A stretch of 64,000 nt of DNA from Hexactinellida sp. DTS-2022 (GCA_028753945.1 JAPNXP010000002.1:11780001-11844000), one strand, 5' to 3'; counted from the stretch's first letter, positions 10,745 through 22,769 are shown. The notes: generated from the sequence alone by a model not told the origin. Numbers and translations are program-made.

Positions 10745-11045
10745 ACAATTAAAACACACCTGGTGTGTATATATGTGATATATTTGTTTGTATGTTCGGA
10801 GTTGAATGAATAAACTGGACGGTATCCAGATTTGATTTTTGGCATATAGGGATAAGTTTTGGCACCCGCCAACAAGTTGAGGTTTCAACACAAAATTTCA
10901 CACACCTAGACAAGTTATGACGTCATTGTCGGGAAGCATGAAAATTCACTTATCGCACATAATTTTTGCCCTCGAAGAGATAAAATCTGAACACAACTGA
11001 TTGTCAATATGCTTACTCAATACCACATGATGACGTAAATATTCA
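10745..11045 (+). repeat. family B repeat, partial copy
   Basis: It shares a long colinear block with 27.77-28.23 and 41.08-41.74 kb: TTTGTTTGTATGTT, TTGGCATATAGGG, CAACAAGTTGAGGTTTC, ATGACGTCATTGTC and CACTTATCGCACATAAT. The central TGACGTCA (10918-10925) is kept in all three copies. No coding frame is present. Confidence 0.7.
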
Positions 11046-12146
11046 CGTATTAATTGAAATTAAACATTGTTGAATCCCCCCCCCCAAAACAAAATTCCCC
11101 CCCCCAGGAATTGCTTAACTTTTCCTCATAGTTATCAAATAAAGGATAAGTAATTGCTAATATAAACAGGATTAAAGTATAGAATAATTATGCCAACTAA
11201 ATACATTAATTTTGGCCTATACATGTATATGCTGCTTCTGTATCCAAGGGAAGTCTCTTTCTAAGAAAGTTTTCCCCCCCACCCCCCCAGAGGAAAAATT
11301 TCTGTATCAATCCCTGAAAGGTGTATGGTAACAGTCTAATTTGCACCTGAGGATAGGATTTAGTTTAAAAGATTTTTTACACATTTCAAAATTTGTCTGA
11401 TCCATAATTCATTATGTTATTAAAATTCAGATTTTTATTTGTTTTTATGAATTCACCATAAAAATGTGTGTCTGAAGGATTAATAGAAATTTTCATACAG
11501 GGTTTAGTTTCTGCCATAAATGGGGTGTGAACTTTCTATGTTTACTCATATTTTAGTTTGAGTATAACTGTTAAATCTGATTCACTTGTTTCGACTAGCG
11601 ATAATTATATGATTATACAATATTTATAATGAGTAGTTTACACAAAGGTTACACAAAGAATTAAAGCTACTAGAGTAAATAAAGGAATCTAATTGATTTA
11701 ATTAAATTCACTGAGGATGCTAATTTTAAATAAATAAATAATTAACTATAAAATAAGAAATAAATGTGAATAATATCAGAGATGGTGCATGATAGAAACA
11801 AATTTCCAATTTATCCATTGTTTCCTATGCCCTTTTTAGTCCAGCGGCATAGCCTTCAATTTCAACAGATTGTTCATTCTTTTGATAAAAGCACCAAAAA
11901 TTGTGTTCTTACCCAATCGAGTGACCCCACTTTCGACTCCACTCAACTATTTGAGTATAATTATACACATACCGACCCTGGAAAACGTGATTTGATAAAA
12001 TTATTAAATATTTATGGCTTCAAAAACCAATAGATGGTTGTCGCATTTTGAAATTACCCCTAGATACAAATTTTTAGCTTTTGGGGACTCGTAGTCTTTC
12101 TGGACAAACAAACAGACAACAATTGTGCCTTGAATATACGTATAGT
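11046..12146. other. no gene seen; poly-C tracts
   Basis: Low-complexity C runs lie at about 11078-11106 and 11272-11290. An 83-codon frame at 11782-12033 has no recognisable features and I do not support it. A (GTTT)n-like motif on the minus strand near 12100-12125 resembles the start of the nested element described at 9.2-9.7 kb. Confidence 0.45.
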
Positions 12147-13881
12147 CATAGCCTACTCTATATATGGCCTGACAGTAACCTATAAAATATGGTTTATCCA
12201 ACCACAATATTTATTTTCAAAAATAATAATAATAATCAACCACATTAATTAGAAATATTCTTGAAATATATACAACTATTGATCAGATTTTATTCCAAAC
12301 TCTTCTATTGACGTACAATCTCGTCCTTTTAATTTCGTTCTAGTATTTTATTCATATTAGCTTCTATTCATGCCTAACTCGCGTTCTGTCCCCGGATGAC
12401 CATGTTCCTGTTTTCAAGATGCCTCAAAATCCACAAACCCTGAATCATGCCTGGACATGCGCTCTTCGTCGCGAGGATATTGGTGACCTGATGGTGGTCT
12501 ATGTACGTATGTATATCAACCATTTTCAGAAAGAAGACATAGACTACACTTTCAAAGTCCCAAAAGGAGATGGTACTTTTACTGAAGTACCGCGGGCGAA
12601 GCCAAAGCTGAAAGAATGCGCTGTACAAAGTTTACTGCCTGGCTGCCCGGCATATTACTCATCCAAACCTAACAAACGGAATCGCTGTCATACGATACAA
12701 AAGAGGAAGACTTGATGAACCAAACACTACCAACTCAGCTGGAGATCCGAGAGTCATGAGAAAGAGAAGTTTGTGGTCAACTCTACAGGACTTGAAAGAT
12801 AAGTTAACCTTGATTAATATTTACCTAATAGTTGGTTGGTGTGCTTCCGTAATGAGAGTAACATAACGTTTGTTCTCGCTAAAATGGCTGAAAAAAAATA
12901 TCTCCGTAGATTTGTACCTTGAAATCAATGCTTATTTATCCATAATCCACCTCAGCCTATTTTAATGGACAGAGTATATCCGTTCCCATTGCTGCAATTA
13001 GTGACATCCGAGAAATTGAATCTATTTTGCAGGACTTGCTTAAAAATCCAACTCTAGTTCTTAGTGTGATTATCCACTTAAGTTCGGTTGTGCATCCTTT
13101 GAAGATGTATGTCAATTATATCATTCAGAAAGAACAAGTTTAGTCAAGTTAGCTCCTCATTTGACTATAAAGTCCTGTTTTTCCGTCTAGCATAGAGCGT
13201 CAAAATGTAAAAGTGGTTTTGAAAGTCGTAAACGAATTAAAAATATATTCGCTAACTATCCAGAACTATCTTGCGTTATCCAGAATATAGAAATAATACT
13301 CCTGAGTTTGTTGATACCCTTCTTACTGTTTGGAATTTATTCAACGTTAATACACCATTTAAACTTTAAAGGAATACGTTTGAACGATAATTTCTCTAGA
13401 CCTTTGACTTTTAATAATTATAACTCGCTGGTTCCTTTCAAAAAGTATAGAAAAGCGTAAATTAAAGAAATTCTCTTAATTATGTGTCTACTCATTTGTA
13501 TTTACCATGATTTGTATTACTCTGTTTATTCTTATTTCTATTATGTAGTTAAGTGTGTCGTGTGTCACTGCTAGAGCCAGAGAGAAAGAGGAGAGAGGAA
13601 AGAAAGCAAATAATTGTGTAGTATTTACTATTTACTGTATATTAATATTAGAAATTGTACTGTTTGTGTTTATTATTACTATTAAATTATGAAAATCCAA
13701 TCACCGTTCTCATTACAGCTAATATTAATAACTGGCTAGCAGGGCTGAGTTATGTTTACGACCTAGATACGTATAAAGAACTTAGTAGTTCAATATACTG
13801 AACATTAAAAAAATAAAATTTTCCATCTTCTTGTGCATCCCTGGAATATCTACTGTCAGGCCATATATAGAGTAGGCTATG
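12147..13881 (+). mobile_element. internally deleted P element
   Basis: The inverted ends match the intact P element of this window: CATAGCCTACTCTATATATG at 12147 and its complement ending at 13881. The flanks are an imperfect duplication (CGTATAGT and GTATAAGT). At 1735 bp it is about half the length of the intact copy. It contains a decayed THAP domain and a short central fragment. It cannot be autonomous but could be mobilised by the intact transposase if still recognised. Confidence 0.8.
12368..13260 (+). pseudogene. THAP-type P-element transposase remnant
   Basis: The frame from 12419 reads PQNPQTLNHAWTCALRREDI and later KVPKGDGTFTEVPRAKP and LLPGCPAYYSS, colinear with residues 25-105 of the intact transposase. 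The upstream start (ATGCCTAACTCGCG at 12368) is frameshifted, and the THAP zinc ligands are damaged: the CSAPGC pair is lost and VCSKHF has become MYINHF. A second patch near 13090-13220 (SERTSLVKLAPHLTIKSC) matches the middle of the intact protein. The segment between is deleted or scrambled. Clearly non-functional. Confidence 0.8.
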
Positions 13882-14196
13882 GTATAAGTGTTGTAGAGTC
13901 GGAAATTTCCAAAAATTGCCAAATTCCCGGAAATTTTACAAAGAAAAATTATATATATACCTAGTTTTTATATTTTGATAAACCATATCCATAATGTAGA
14001 GTTGTTACTGTGCGCTTGTTATTTTCTCTCATGACATTCTAACATAAGTAGCACAAAAATTTTGGCAATTTCAATTCAAATAAAGTTCCTAAGCATAATT
14101 TGAAATATTTAATCTTTCCTGAAATTTCCATAGAAAACAAAATTTTCGGAAATTTTACAACACTATATCGTATAGTGAATTTGAGCTGAATTTGAA

Positions 14197-14485
14197 TTAT
14201 AGTATTTCTATACAAAAGAATTGTAAGTATAGGAAATTTCTAGATGGCATCAATAACTTCATTTTAGGGCCAATTAAGTGATCCACTGTCAATAATTTGC
14301 ACAAGCTTGTACTTTGAATCAGCAACTGGCAAATATTTTTCATATGTAATAGCGAGACGGCATCCACTGCAGTTTTGGGAATGTTTATGACCAGCATAAC
14401 TAGATGTGGATATGATAGACTGTAGAGTATTTACATCTGTATTTAAATCTTCAGTATCTTGTAGTAGTGATAGGTAATGTTCCAA
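14197..14485 (-). pseudogene. P-element transposase C-terminal fragment
   Basis: The minus-strand reading contains AGHKHSQNCSGCRLAITYEK and LVQIIDSGSLNWP, which align with AGYSIHQYLKRSETCGICRN and LLDLSDRGSLKYP near residues 810-860 of the intact P transposase. A shifted frame continues to LLMPSRNFLYL (compare LGGPSRKILVDL). Frameshifts separate these pieces, and no ends are recognisable. Confidence 0.65.
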
Positions 14486-15480
14486 ATTGAGTTATTATCT
14501 ACGAGATAGTCAAATGAAGAGAAAGTATCGAACAACTCTTAAATTGTGAATGGATATAAGAACACCGGTTATATAGAACATGTCGGTTATAAGAACACTA
14601 TATGCAGTTCCCGAAGATGTTTTTATATTCGGCATCCACTGTTGCTCATTATTCGGTGTTGATATCGATGATTATAACGAAATCAGCTTTATCGGACTTA
14701 AACTTGTGATGTGAATAATTCTGAATTGTTAATGCAGCATCGGTTGATTCATAACAACGCGATGAACAAAACTAACATTTTGGCGTTTTAAACTTTATGG
14801 CCAGCAACCCCAGCAAGTTTGCTGTTAGACAATGAGCGAGTTTTGCTACGGAGTACAGTTCATTTCGATACAGTTAACGAATTTTTTCGAAAAGGGCTTT
14901 GCTGTTGTGAAATAAATCGTCATAAATTGGTTATAGAAAAGTACGATTGTAATCATGGTAATTTAACAATCATTTCGAATGCTCTTTAATATATATAAAA
15001 ATCGAAAATAGCATTATTTACAGCTCTGGATAGAAAGGATGAGGAACAATTGACTCTAATACACCAGTTGTCAAAATAACTTGGAAAAACATTCAAAGGA
15101 TAATTGTCAGTTTGGATTGATGAAATATATCATAGTTTCACTAGAAGCCCATAACAACCAATCCTTTGACAATCAATCTTGCAGGATTTATTTTAACTCG
15201 CATGTCATGGAGCGCTAGTAAACGAAACTTAGGATTATCTGGTTCACGTTGTTGCAGACTGGGGGGTACAAGCGTCCAAGTGGAAAGAGATTAGTAGAGG
15301 TGGAGGACAAATAAGATGGGGAATTTGGCGAGGATTTCTTCACAGTCTTTCCAGAGTTTATGGACTTCGGTTTCTGTGTAGTAATATTAACATCAGCTGG
15401 TAGAATTGATAGTTTCGATTCCACTTCTGAGAAATGTTTTGAGTCTTCTACACCTTATACACAAAGTGCATTCATCAACT
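14486..15480. other. no gene seen
   Basis: A repeated GGTTATA(T)AGAACA motif occurs near 14565-14605. A 69-codon minus-strand frame at 15215-15424 is Ser/Thr-rich and unrecognised. Nothing else is supported. Confidence 0.4.
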
Positions 15481-15600
15481 GCTGAAATAGCTCAGGCGGT
15501 CCTCTCGGGAGTCTGAAAACTGCTGTTTGGGGTTCGCCTGCGTAGTCACTTCTACATCAAGGTGCTGAACACCCTACCATACACGTACGATTAAAGGACC
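15481..15600 (+). repeat. tRNA-like head of a SINE, or decayed tRNA
   Basis: TAGCTCAGGCGG (15488-15499) matches a polymerase III A box at tRNA position 8. GGTTCGCCTGC (15531-15541) resembles the B box 43 nt later, the normal tRNA spacing, but the conserved A after TTCG is lost. The acceptor stem does not close, so this is not a working tRNA. No second copy was found in the window. Confidence 0.35.
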
Positions 15601-16178
15601 TGCAGTATAATGAACTTCGACACATCCACTGTCCAAAATTATGAGTTGTGAATAAGTATAGTACACTAACGGCCAAAAGTATTTGAATAACAATAATTTG
15701 TATTCACACATTCAAACTTCTAGCACGCAAATAACATTCGCGAATGCTTCAACATGAATGTTGAAATGAAACGATATGTTAACGAAATGAAATGAACTCA
15801 GCTCTGAAAAGGCTACTACTGCTAAATACCGGGACTCCCGAAAGGGTGCGAGCAATTAGAATACGAGAATTCTGATTTCAGATCTGGATTTGGTCGAATT
15901 ACTCTAGGTACATAATTTCTAATCACTACGAATATTTTCCACTGAAATACAGCCACATTTCCTTTGTGGCATGGGATGGACATTAATGACCTAAAATCAC
16001 AACAGTGTACTCCGCTTAATTAGGACACGTTTGTTCCAGGCCTCTCGTCCCAATTAACCGAAAAATTTAAGTAAAGTAGTGATCTACCACCGATTTAACA
16101 ATTTTTATTTTAAACCTGTTATAACAATTCATCCAATCCCTGCGGACTCTTGATTCTACTCACTTCAAAAGTAGGAAC
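15601..16178. other. no gene seen
   Basis: Contains a partial Tigger/pogo-like end near 16007-16060 (ACTCCGCTTAATTAGGACAC) and nothing that codes. Confidence 0.4.
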
Positions 16179-16904
16179 CATAGCTACTCTATATAAGGCC
16201 TAACAGTAGATGTACCATGTATGCGGTAATAGATGGACTTAAGGAATAAATAATCTTAGGGGTAGTGAACATAAAGCACTTAAGTGCATCTCAAGTCAAA
16301 TATTTCCCAACCCAGTATATCCTGCGAAAAATAAACCCAACCCATACATTTATTTAGAATTAATATATTTTAATGTAAATAAGTCAACCTACATACAAAA
16401 TACAAACTGTCTTGGAACTCCTCTCTCTCTCTCTCTCTCTCTCCCAAATTCACATCACTTGACAATAAGTATGCTTGATAGCGGGAAATCTATTGGTAAT
16501 TGACCCGCCCCAATTAACCCGCTCCAAACCGCGAAGACCAGTATTCTCGCCGGGATTATATAATAGCCTGTAAACACTCGGTACACATTGCTGGCATAAA
16601 AAGTATTACATCCTTATGGAATAAGGAAGACGGCAATAAGTTTTTGGAGGAAATTTGATGAACGAATCACGAGTATACAATACGGGATTACGTATTAATG
16701 TTACCGGACAATTCGATAGATCGCAAGACTTCTGCCATCTTAAGATTATATTGATCAATAATTATGATTAGGAACTATAGAGGGATACATTGTTACAAAA
16801 GGTTGGCACCCGCCAAATGAGGCTTAGCGTGAACACTGGCGCTAATCAGCGCTGAGCCGCACCAACCCGCAGGAAAAATCTATGACCCGCACCCGAAAGT
16901 CCGC

Positions 16905-18060
16905 CACGATCTGTTAATTGTAAGAGCTTAAACTCATTATGTGGTTCAACATCAAAAACAAATTCATTATCATAAGTTAAAGTATCAGTGCACACATGAC
17001 ATTCCTGAGATCTTTCTAAGAACTTATGGACCGTATAACCAGCGATAAAAGCGAACGACTGAAGGATTTGTTGAGAGCAATGGATGATAGATCGCCAATT
17101 TCATCAAGAAAAGGCACTATAACTATTTCACCATCACTATGTGAATCAGAGGGGGAAGAGAAAGACTTTACAAATGTCTGAATTGATTGGAGAGTCTTGT
17201 TGGTCTGCAAACATGTTTAATATACTAGAAGTTTAAGACGACGCTCGATTTCAAGAATCTAAAAGTAAGAAATATGGTAATTCGAACCCGACAAAATCGG
17301 TAGAGTCCAAAATGGTGTTCCAACGGGTCAGTTTGCAAAAAGGATGATAATACGTAAGAAAAGCCACAATATTCAGTCAAATTGTTAGTTATAAGTTGTA
17401 AGTGTCTAAAATTAGTATACGTTTGCTTACTCAATTTACCCGTTTTGTCAAGGAAATCCTGCTAAGCATCTAGCCAAAATACTATACGTGTCAAAAATAA
17501 AAATCGTTCATCGTTTAAGATCAACGGTCTTGAGAGGCTATCATTTAAACGGGTCATTTAAACGGGTGAGTGTCCGGCAGGCTAGGAAAATTTAAGATTT
17601 TTTGATATTTTTAAGAAATTTAAATCGCAGTAAGTATACTTTGTAATATTACGTCGAAATAACTACGATTGCAATAGGTTTCACAATTTTCAAATAGTAA
17701 AATCAACTTTAAATCAATTGATTCTGATTTTATTTAAAAAAATCATTATTTTACCATTCCTGAAACGGGTATGGCGTATTGATATTGAATATTTTCCAAA
17801 GAGTAAGAAGGATACTTAAGAAACTAGATGTATTATTACGGTACTCCGGTCGACTTTCATTTTGGATTTCAAGAGCAGGTAGTGTAAGTTCGCTAACAAC
17901 CTTCAAAACCAATTTGACATTTTGCTTTCTAAACTAGATGGAAAACAAGCTATTACAGTCAAGTGAGGTGCTAGTTTTGCTAGAGTTTCTTTCAGAACTG
18001 TAGAGAAGGCGTACATGTTGAAAGGAAGATAAATAGACACTAAGTGGGTAGCTGCATTTA
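16905..18060 (-). pseudogene. P-element transposase remnant, interrupted by a MITE
   Basis: Reading the minus strand from 18060 down, pieces in shifting frames match the intact protein in order: a SERNS... patch, the VKLVLKVV region, TLWKIFNINTPY, then FSYVLSSFLQTDPLEHHFGLYR (17225-17434) and FIAGYTVHKFLERSQECHVC (about 16960-17060). At least four frameshifts or stops are present. The TDPLEHHFG motif, which contains a candidate catalytic Glu, is conserved. A 185-bp MITE (17578-17762) splits the region. Confidence 0.75.
17578..17762. mobile_element. MITE with CAGG...CCTG ends, copy 2
   Basis: Homologous to 35661-35909 (shared CAGGCTAGGAAAATTT, GTAATATTACGTCGAAATAA and ATTATTTTACCATTCCTG) but shorter by internal deletion. 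The right flank AAACGGGT (17763-17770) is repeated on the left at 17547-17554 and 17560-17567, separated from the element by a 10-bp filler. That looks like an 8-bp target duplication with local rearrangement. Confidence 0.65.
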
Positions 18061-18530
18061 TCAATCTCAATATTTCAATAATTTGAAACGCATTCCATTT
18101 AATTCCGGAATTTGATTAAAGAATATATGCTGTTAGATCGGATTTCATCAAATTTAATGATCAATGCAAATGATATTCGTGATTACTTCGTTGAGTCTTT
18201 CTATTATGAAGAATATAAACTTATAAACTATAAAGAGGTTACAGTTTTAGAATTATTGTATTAGGATGGTTTCAATGATATATGTGTACGAGACGTTGAC
18301 AGAAGAAATTCAGAATCAGCCGAAGAGCAGATCGAGATTCCAAGATGTAGTCGAACAATTTTAACTAATTAATTCTTTTAATTAAGAGCAGAGGATCCCT
18401 GGAGAATAAGAGTATGGCAGGATGAGAGAAATGCTTTGAAAAAAAAATTAGAGAAAATTAGAAATCTGCAAAACATGGAGACTTAGCTGGAGGGTTCCGA
18501 GAAGTGGAGGGATATCATTGGAAACTAAAA
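18061..18530. other. no gene seen
   Basis: Unclassified AT-rich sequence between the P fossil and the family A hairpin. Short in-frame stretches are not conserved with anything else here. Confidence 0.4.
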
Positions 18531-18659
18531 AAAAATCCAAAATTGCAGCCTGTGCCGACGCATGTTCCTTTGGTGGCACTATATTTTGGTGGTGGTTTAT
18601 TGATAGTACCTCCAAAGGAACATGCTGTCGGCACAAGCAGCAATTTTTGGATTTTTTTT
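18531..18659. repeat. family A palindrome, copy 1
   Basis: The arms are AAAATCCAAAATTGCAGCC... and its complement, pairing through GTGCCGAC...CATGTTCCTTTGG and AGTGCC/GGCACT, with about a 22-nt loop (ATTTTGGTGGTGGTTTATTG). It would fold into a hairpin of roughly 50 pairs as DNA or RNA. Confidence 0.8.
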
Positions 18660-19512
18660 CGCCTAGTCATCATCACTATGAAGGTGTTAAATTATTTCAG
18701 AAAGGTGTTTCAAAAGGCAACGACTCTTAATGAGTTGGAAGTTTCGTTTTAGCTCACTTCATTTCAAAGATATCAAGTTTCAGTAGAATATAATAAGTGA
18801 TGAGTCAGCATTTTTTAGATGCGTGTTGGGTGATCACCCAAAACCAACCAACCCATTCGATATATAAAATTCACAAAATTGTAAAAACACATTTTTTTGA
18901 CGATGTCATCATCACCTCAAGGTGTCAAGATCCACTTGTATAGGTGGCACGTGCCATAAGGACCAATTGATAAATTGAAAGTTTGTTTCTATCTTGAATC
19001 ATCTCTGAGATTAATGAAATTTAGCTAATTAGTATAAATATTTAATTAATTTATTAATTAAATACAGCAAAATAAATTAAGTTCAATTATTTGCAATTAT
19101 TATTAATTTAAATTGAATTTCACTATAATATTTGAATTCCACGCACTCGATAACCCCAATAAACCAATTGGAAACGTCTATAAGTTAAATACAAAATGAA
19201 TTAATTATAATTAATTACGTCAGTACATTAATTGTGCAAGAATATTCTCGCCGAAATAAATATAATCACTAAATCTGTCGCTGCTGTGGAATGTAAAATC
19301 TTAACGGTTGTATCATAAACCATCTTGAGTTTTATGCCATTCATTCATTATGTAAAGATAATAAATTATATTATTAATTATTTATTTTAGCAATGTTATC
19401 CACGGTGAGTTGAGTAAAGTCAACAAATTCCATATATTATTTTATTTTATTTAATCCATTGTATAGTAATACTAGAATTAAATAGAAGCCAGCTGGAATT
19501 TATAAGTTGAAT
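18531..19512 (+). repeat. family A unit, left of the P-element insertion
   Basis: Begins with the long palindrome (18531-18659) and runs through the blocks GATGTCATCATCACCTCAAG, GGTGGCACGTGCCATAAGGA and AATGCCATTCATTCATTATG to GAAGCCAGCTGGAATTTATA, where the P element has inserted. The copy resumes at 23108. There is no coding frame beyond spurious readings through the palindrome. Confidence 0.8.
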
Positions 19513-19646
19513 CATAGCCTACTCTATAACAGGCCTCACAATAGGATGTGGAATTTGGACCAGGGATGCAGAGGTCGACGGGACTAAAAAATTTCAATAT
19601 ATATCACTCGTACTTTGAAACCATTAATATAGGGTATAATAATGCA
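19513..19646 (+). repeat. left inverted repeat of the P element, 134 bp
   Basis: Matches the complement of 22974-23107 at 133 of 134 positions by eye. This is much longer than the 31-bp repeats of the Drosophila P element. Confidence 0.9.
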
Positions 19647-19880
19647 GATTCAATCTCTTTAATTATTTGTTACATAAACAGAATTGATAAATATAACAAT
19701 ACACATTTATTCATTTAATTAAACACATAAACAACACAAATTACATCTAGAATATGCTGTAATATTACTCTACATCAAAAATTCTTGAGAGAATCTTGTG
19801 TTGCCTCTAACGTCTAGACGAATTATTTCCAAAAGATATAAAATATTAAATAAACTATAGACAACAAAGCTTATACTGTA

Positions 19881-22769
19881 CTATTTTTGAAATTTTTTAA
19901 GTTTTCTCTTCTCCATCCCCTTGGTTAACAATAATGAATTATAATTTTTAACTTTATTGGCTAAAAAACAGTTAACAATTACGAATATAAGCTTCCGAAG
20001 AATAAAACAACCATTTACTGCACAAGAAGAACATGTATTATTCCATAAATCACAATTATCGCTATCCAAAATAGAATTTGATGCTAGATCGACAAGAATC
20101 TTCCTAGATGGTCCTCCCAATAACATCGTCAAAAGTTCATTATTACTTTCAATCCTAACGAAAATCTTCCAAACAATCACAATACATTCCAGCACTATCT
20201 CACAAGGATATTTCAAAGATCCACGGTCAGAGAGGTCTAATAGCTTAAACTGAGAAATAGACAGACCATCAATAATGAGATCTTTATCAACAGTTAAGAA
20301 ATTCCGACATATACCACATGTCTCACTACGTTTCAAGTACTGGTGTATTGAATAGCCTGCAATAAATGCTAAGGATTGAAGTACCTGAATAGTACATTCG
20401 ATGGCAGAGAGATCTGATATTGTGCTCAAAAATGGATCTAGGTCAACTTCATTGTTAAAATCTATACTATCAGCAGAAGAGAAAGATTTAATGAACTCTT
20501 GTAGAGAGGACATGCTAAAGACAGTCTGGTTAGAAAACAAGTTCAAGATATTGGAAACTTTCAGGCGACGTTCTGATTCTAAGATCTGAAGATAAGAAAT
20601 ATGATAATTGACACCAGACATCATACGATAAAGACCGAAATGGTGCTCCAATGGGTCTGTCTGTAAGAATGAAGTTAAGAGGTAAGAATAACCACAGTTT
20701 CCAGTTAGGAAATGTGTTATTTGAGGTAGCACGAGACAGGCATGTTTTAAGCTGGTAAATGTCTGCTTGCTCAATTTTCCACCTTTCTCAGGCAGTGATT
20801 GCCAAGCATCTAACCAATAAACTATGCGAGTTAGAAAAATAAATCGCTCATCATCAGATGTCAAAGGCTTAGACAACGGATCATTCAAACGGATATGCTT
20901 ATACGGCATATTCACATTAAATATTTTCCACAGAGATAAGAGAATATTAACAAATTCAGAAGTGTGAGATTTGAATGCTGGAGATCGTTGATCATTCTGA
21001 ATAGCTAGGGCAGCAATAGTGGATTCATGAACAACTTTTAGCACCAACTTAACATTTTGACGTTCTAGAATAGATGGATAACAAGATTTCAAAGTCAAAC
21101 GTGGAGCTAGCTTTGCCAAGCTATCCCTCTCAGAATTATATAGCATACGAATATCACGAAAAGAAGCATGACATAATTTCAAAGGATTAGCGCATTGATC
21201 GATGTTAATACAGTTTAGATCAGGATAAGAAAATAGTTTGCCATCAGATTGTTGATTTAACCAATTATTGCGTATTGTTTTCAGAATATGAACAAAGTCA
21301 AATGTAAGAAAAAGGCCTCTGTCTATGTCACAAGGATGTGGTACCCGGATCTCCAATTTACCAACAGGGGAAAACAATTTGAAAAGTTTCACGTTAAGGG
21401 GATAGTTGTCGGTAGAGATTATCTGAACGAATAAACCACAATGCTCAATGTCATGAATACAGGATTTGATTACGTCAAATAACTTTGCAGCTGTTACAGA
21501 AGCACAAGGAAGTAGACGGACAATACAAGACCACTTTTTATATAAACTGGACACCATAATAGCGAAAACAGTTTTTATAGGATCATTAGCATCAATAGTG
21601 GAACCAAAAATCTTACCTCCTTTGTATGAAATATCCGATTTGACATGTATTTCGTCCATTTGTACAATTACATGCCTTTGTTCAGCGGAAAACGATTGAG
21701 TAGATTGTTTAAGGAATGAGAAAAATTCATTTTCAAGACCAAAGGATGAATATAACTTTTCCAACGTATTGAAATGTGGCAGAGATAAGCAAGACAAACC
21801 CTGAAGGTACTTATAAGACGCAGGTGAAATTAAATGTGTTTTAAGAGACAAAATTTGGGTTAAAATATTGTATCGCCGTCTATTTTTCGGAACCAGACTG
21901 TTTTGAAGCTGACAGGTAATAAATTGGAGCCTGAAAACTTCTGGACAATTAAGCAATTCGTCATCTGACATTGTATCATGGAAATTGTCAATAACTTGTT
22001 GAATTTGGTTTTGCGCAGATGAAATAAGAGAATCGTTGGAATTGGTACAGAAATTTTTTGAGGTTTCACAAATAAGAGGAGGAGTAGAAATTTCGATTAA
22101 TAACATTTCAAGTTGGCGAGTATCATTTAAAGAAATTCGAGAAATTGGCAGAATTTCACCTTTACGAAATGCTTTTACGGACAAATCAAATCCTACGACT
22201 AAGTAAAGTTCAACTAATATATTGTTTTTGTTTATACCAGGGCGCATAAATATCAAAGTATTTGGATTTGGATACCAAAGTGACCATGTTTTAGAAATAG
22301 AAAGAAATGATAACTTATCTTGCAAGTCCTGGAAATTGCTGATCACAAACTTGTGATTTTCTTCGTTCTGCGATGTCAGGCTTAGAGTCATTGCTTGGGA
22401 GAGGAGTTCATCATCTTTGGATTGGAGAGATAGACGACTACGCTTGGTGGTAGAGTGTGAGGAATAGTAAGTCGGGCAGCCTGGTAGAATAGATGGTACC
22501 GCATCTTCTTTGAGCTTTAGACAGTTTCGGGGTATTTCACGAAAAGTGCCATCTCCATTAGGTACCTTATGTGTATATTCAATCTCACCCTCTCTGAAGT
22601 GCTTGGAACAAACGTAAACCGTCTTTAGTTCGCCAAGATCTTCCCTGTGGAGAGCACGAAGCCAAGCGTGTCTAAGTTCATCTGGCTTATTCGGCATCTT
22701 GAAAACTGGTACTCGCTCTTCATTGTCATAATTGCTTTTACAACCAGGAGCAGAACAGTGGCTGGGCAT
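19881..22769 (-). CDS. P-element transposase with THAP domain (THAP9-like)
   Basis: A 962-residue intronless frame. Residues 1-100 form a THAP zinc finger: C5 and C10 (CSAPGC), W36, C54 and H57 (VCSKHF) and the AVPSIL box at 90-95. THAP binds the element's DNA. Next come a helical region (245-360) and an RNase-H-like catalytic core with MDEIHVKSD (D372), STDNYP (D454), the DFVHILKTIRNNWL motif at 491-504 and QTDPLEHHFGLYR downstream with the candidate Glu. The C-terminal part has paired Cys (CGICRN) as in the P-element C domain. The length is close to vertebrate THAP9, about 900 residues. The start is the only Met that completes the THAP finger. Function: GTP-assisted cut-and-paste in the nucleus (family knowledge). 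No lesion is visible, so activity is plausible. Confidence 0.93.
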   Translation of the reverse strand: MPSHCSAPGCKSNYDNEERVPVFKMPNKPDELRHAWLRALHREDLGELKTVYVCSKHFREGEIEYTHKVPNGDGTFREIPRNCLKLKEDAVPSILPGCPTYYSSHSTTKRSRLSLQSKDDELLSQAMTLSLTSQNEENHKFVISNFQDLQDKLSFLSISKTWSLWYPNPNTLIFMRPGINKNNILVELYLVVGFDLSVKAFRKGEILPISRISLNDTRQLEMLLIEISTPPLICETSKNFCTNSNDSLISSAQNQIQQVIDNFHDTMSDDELLNCPEVFRLQFITCQLQNSLVPKNRRRYNILTQILSLKTHLISPASYKYLQGLSCLSLPHFNTLEKLYSSFGLENEFFSFLKQSTQSFSAEQRHVIVQMDEIHVKSDISYKGGKIFGSTIDANDPIKTVFAIMVSSLYKKWSCIVRLLPCASVTAAKLFDVIKSCIHDIEHCGLFVQIISTDNYPLNVKLFKLFSPVGKLEIRVPHPCDIDRGLFLTFDFVHILKTIRNNWLNQQSDGKLFSYPDLNCINIDQCANPLKLCHASFRDIRMLYNSERDSLAKLAPRLTLKSCYPSILERQNVKLVLKVVHESTIAALAIQNDQRSPAFKSHTSEFVNILLSLWKIFNVNMPYKHIRLNDPLSKPLTSDDERFIFLTRIVYWLDAWQSLPEKGGKLSKQTFTSLKHACLVLPQITHFLTGNCGYSYLLTSFLQTDPLEHHFGLYRMMSGVNYHISYLQILESERRLKVSNILNLFSNQTVFSMSSLQEFIKSFSSADSIDFNNEVDLDPFLSTISDLSAIECTIQVLQSLAFIAGYSIHQYLKRSETCGICRNFLTVDKDLIIDGLSISQFKLLDLSDRGSLKYPCEIVLECIVIVWKIFVRIESNNELLTMLLGGPSRKILVDLASNSILDSDNCDLWNNTCSSCAVNGCFILRKLIFVIVNCFLANKVKNYNSLLLTKGMEKRKLKKFQK

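Larger units (their letters stand above)
16179..18060 (-). mobile_element. fossil P element, left end present, right end lost
   Basis: CATAGCTACTCTATATAAGG at 16179 is the left inverted repeat of the P family, differing by small indels from the intact copy. The body on the minus strand carries transposase fragments from about residue 560 to 850 of the intact protein. No matching right end is found before the family A sequence starts at about 18530. A (CT)n microsatellite lies at 16418-16443. Confidence 0.7.

Noticed and set aside
15481-15600. Functional tRNA gene
   Set aside because: A- and B-box-like words exist, but the acceptor stem does not pair and the B box lacks its conserved A.
16418-16443. 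(CT)n tract as a regulatory GAGA-type element
   Set aside because: A simple microsatellite inside a dead P element. Nothing links it to a gene.
18448-18752. Overlapping 60-80 codon frames on both strands
   Set aside because: They read through the family A palindrome. The same spurious peptides recur at 23.4, 24.3 and 26.0 kb because the palindrome repeats.
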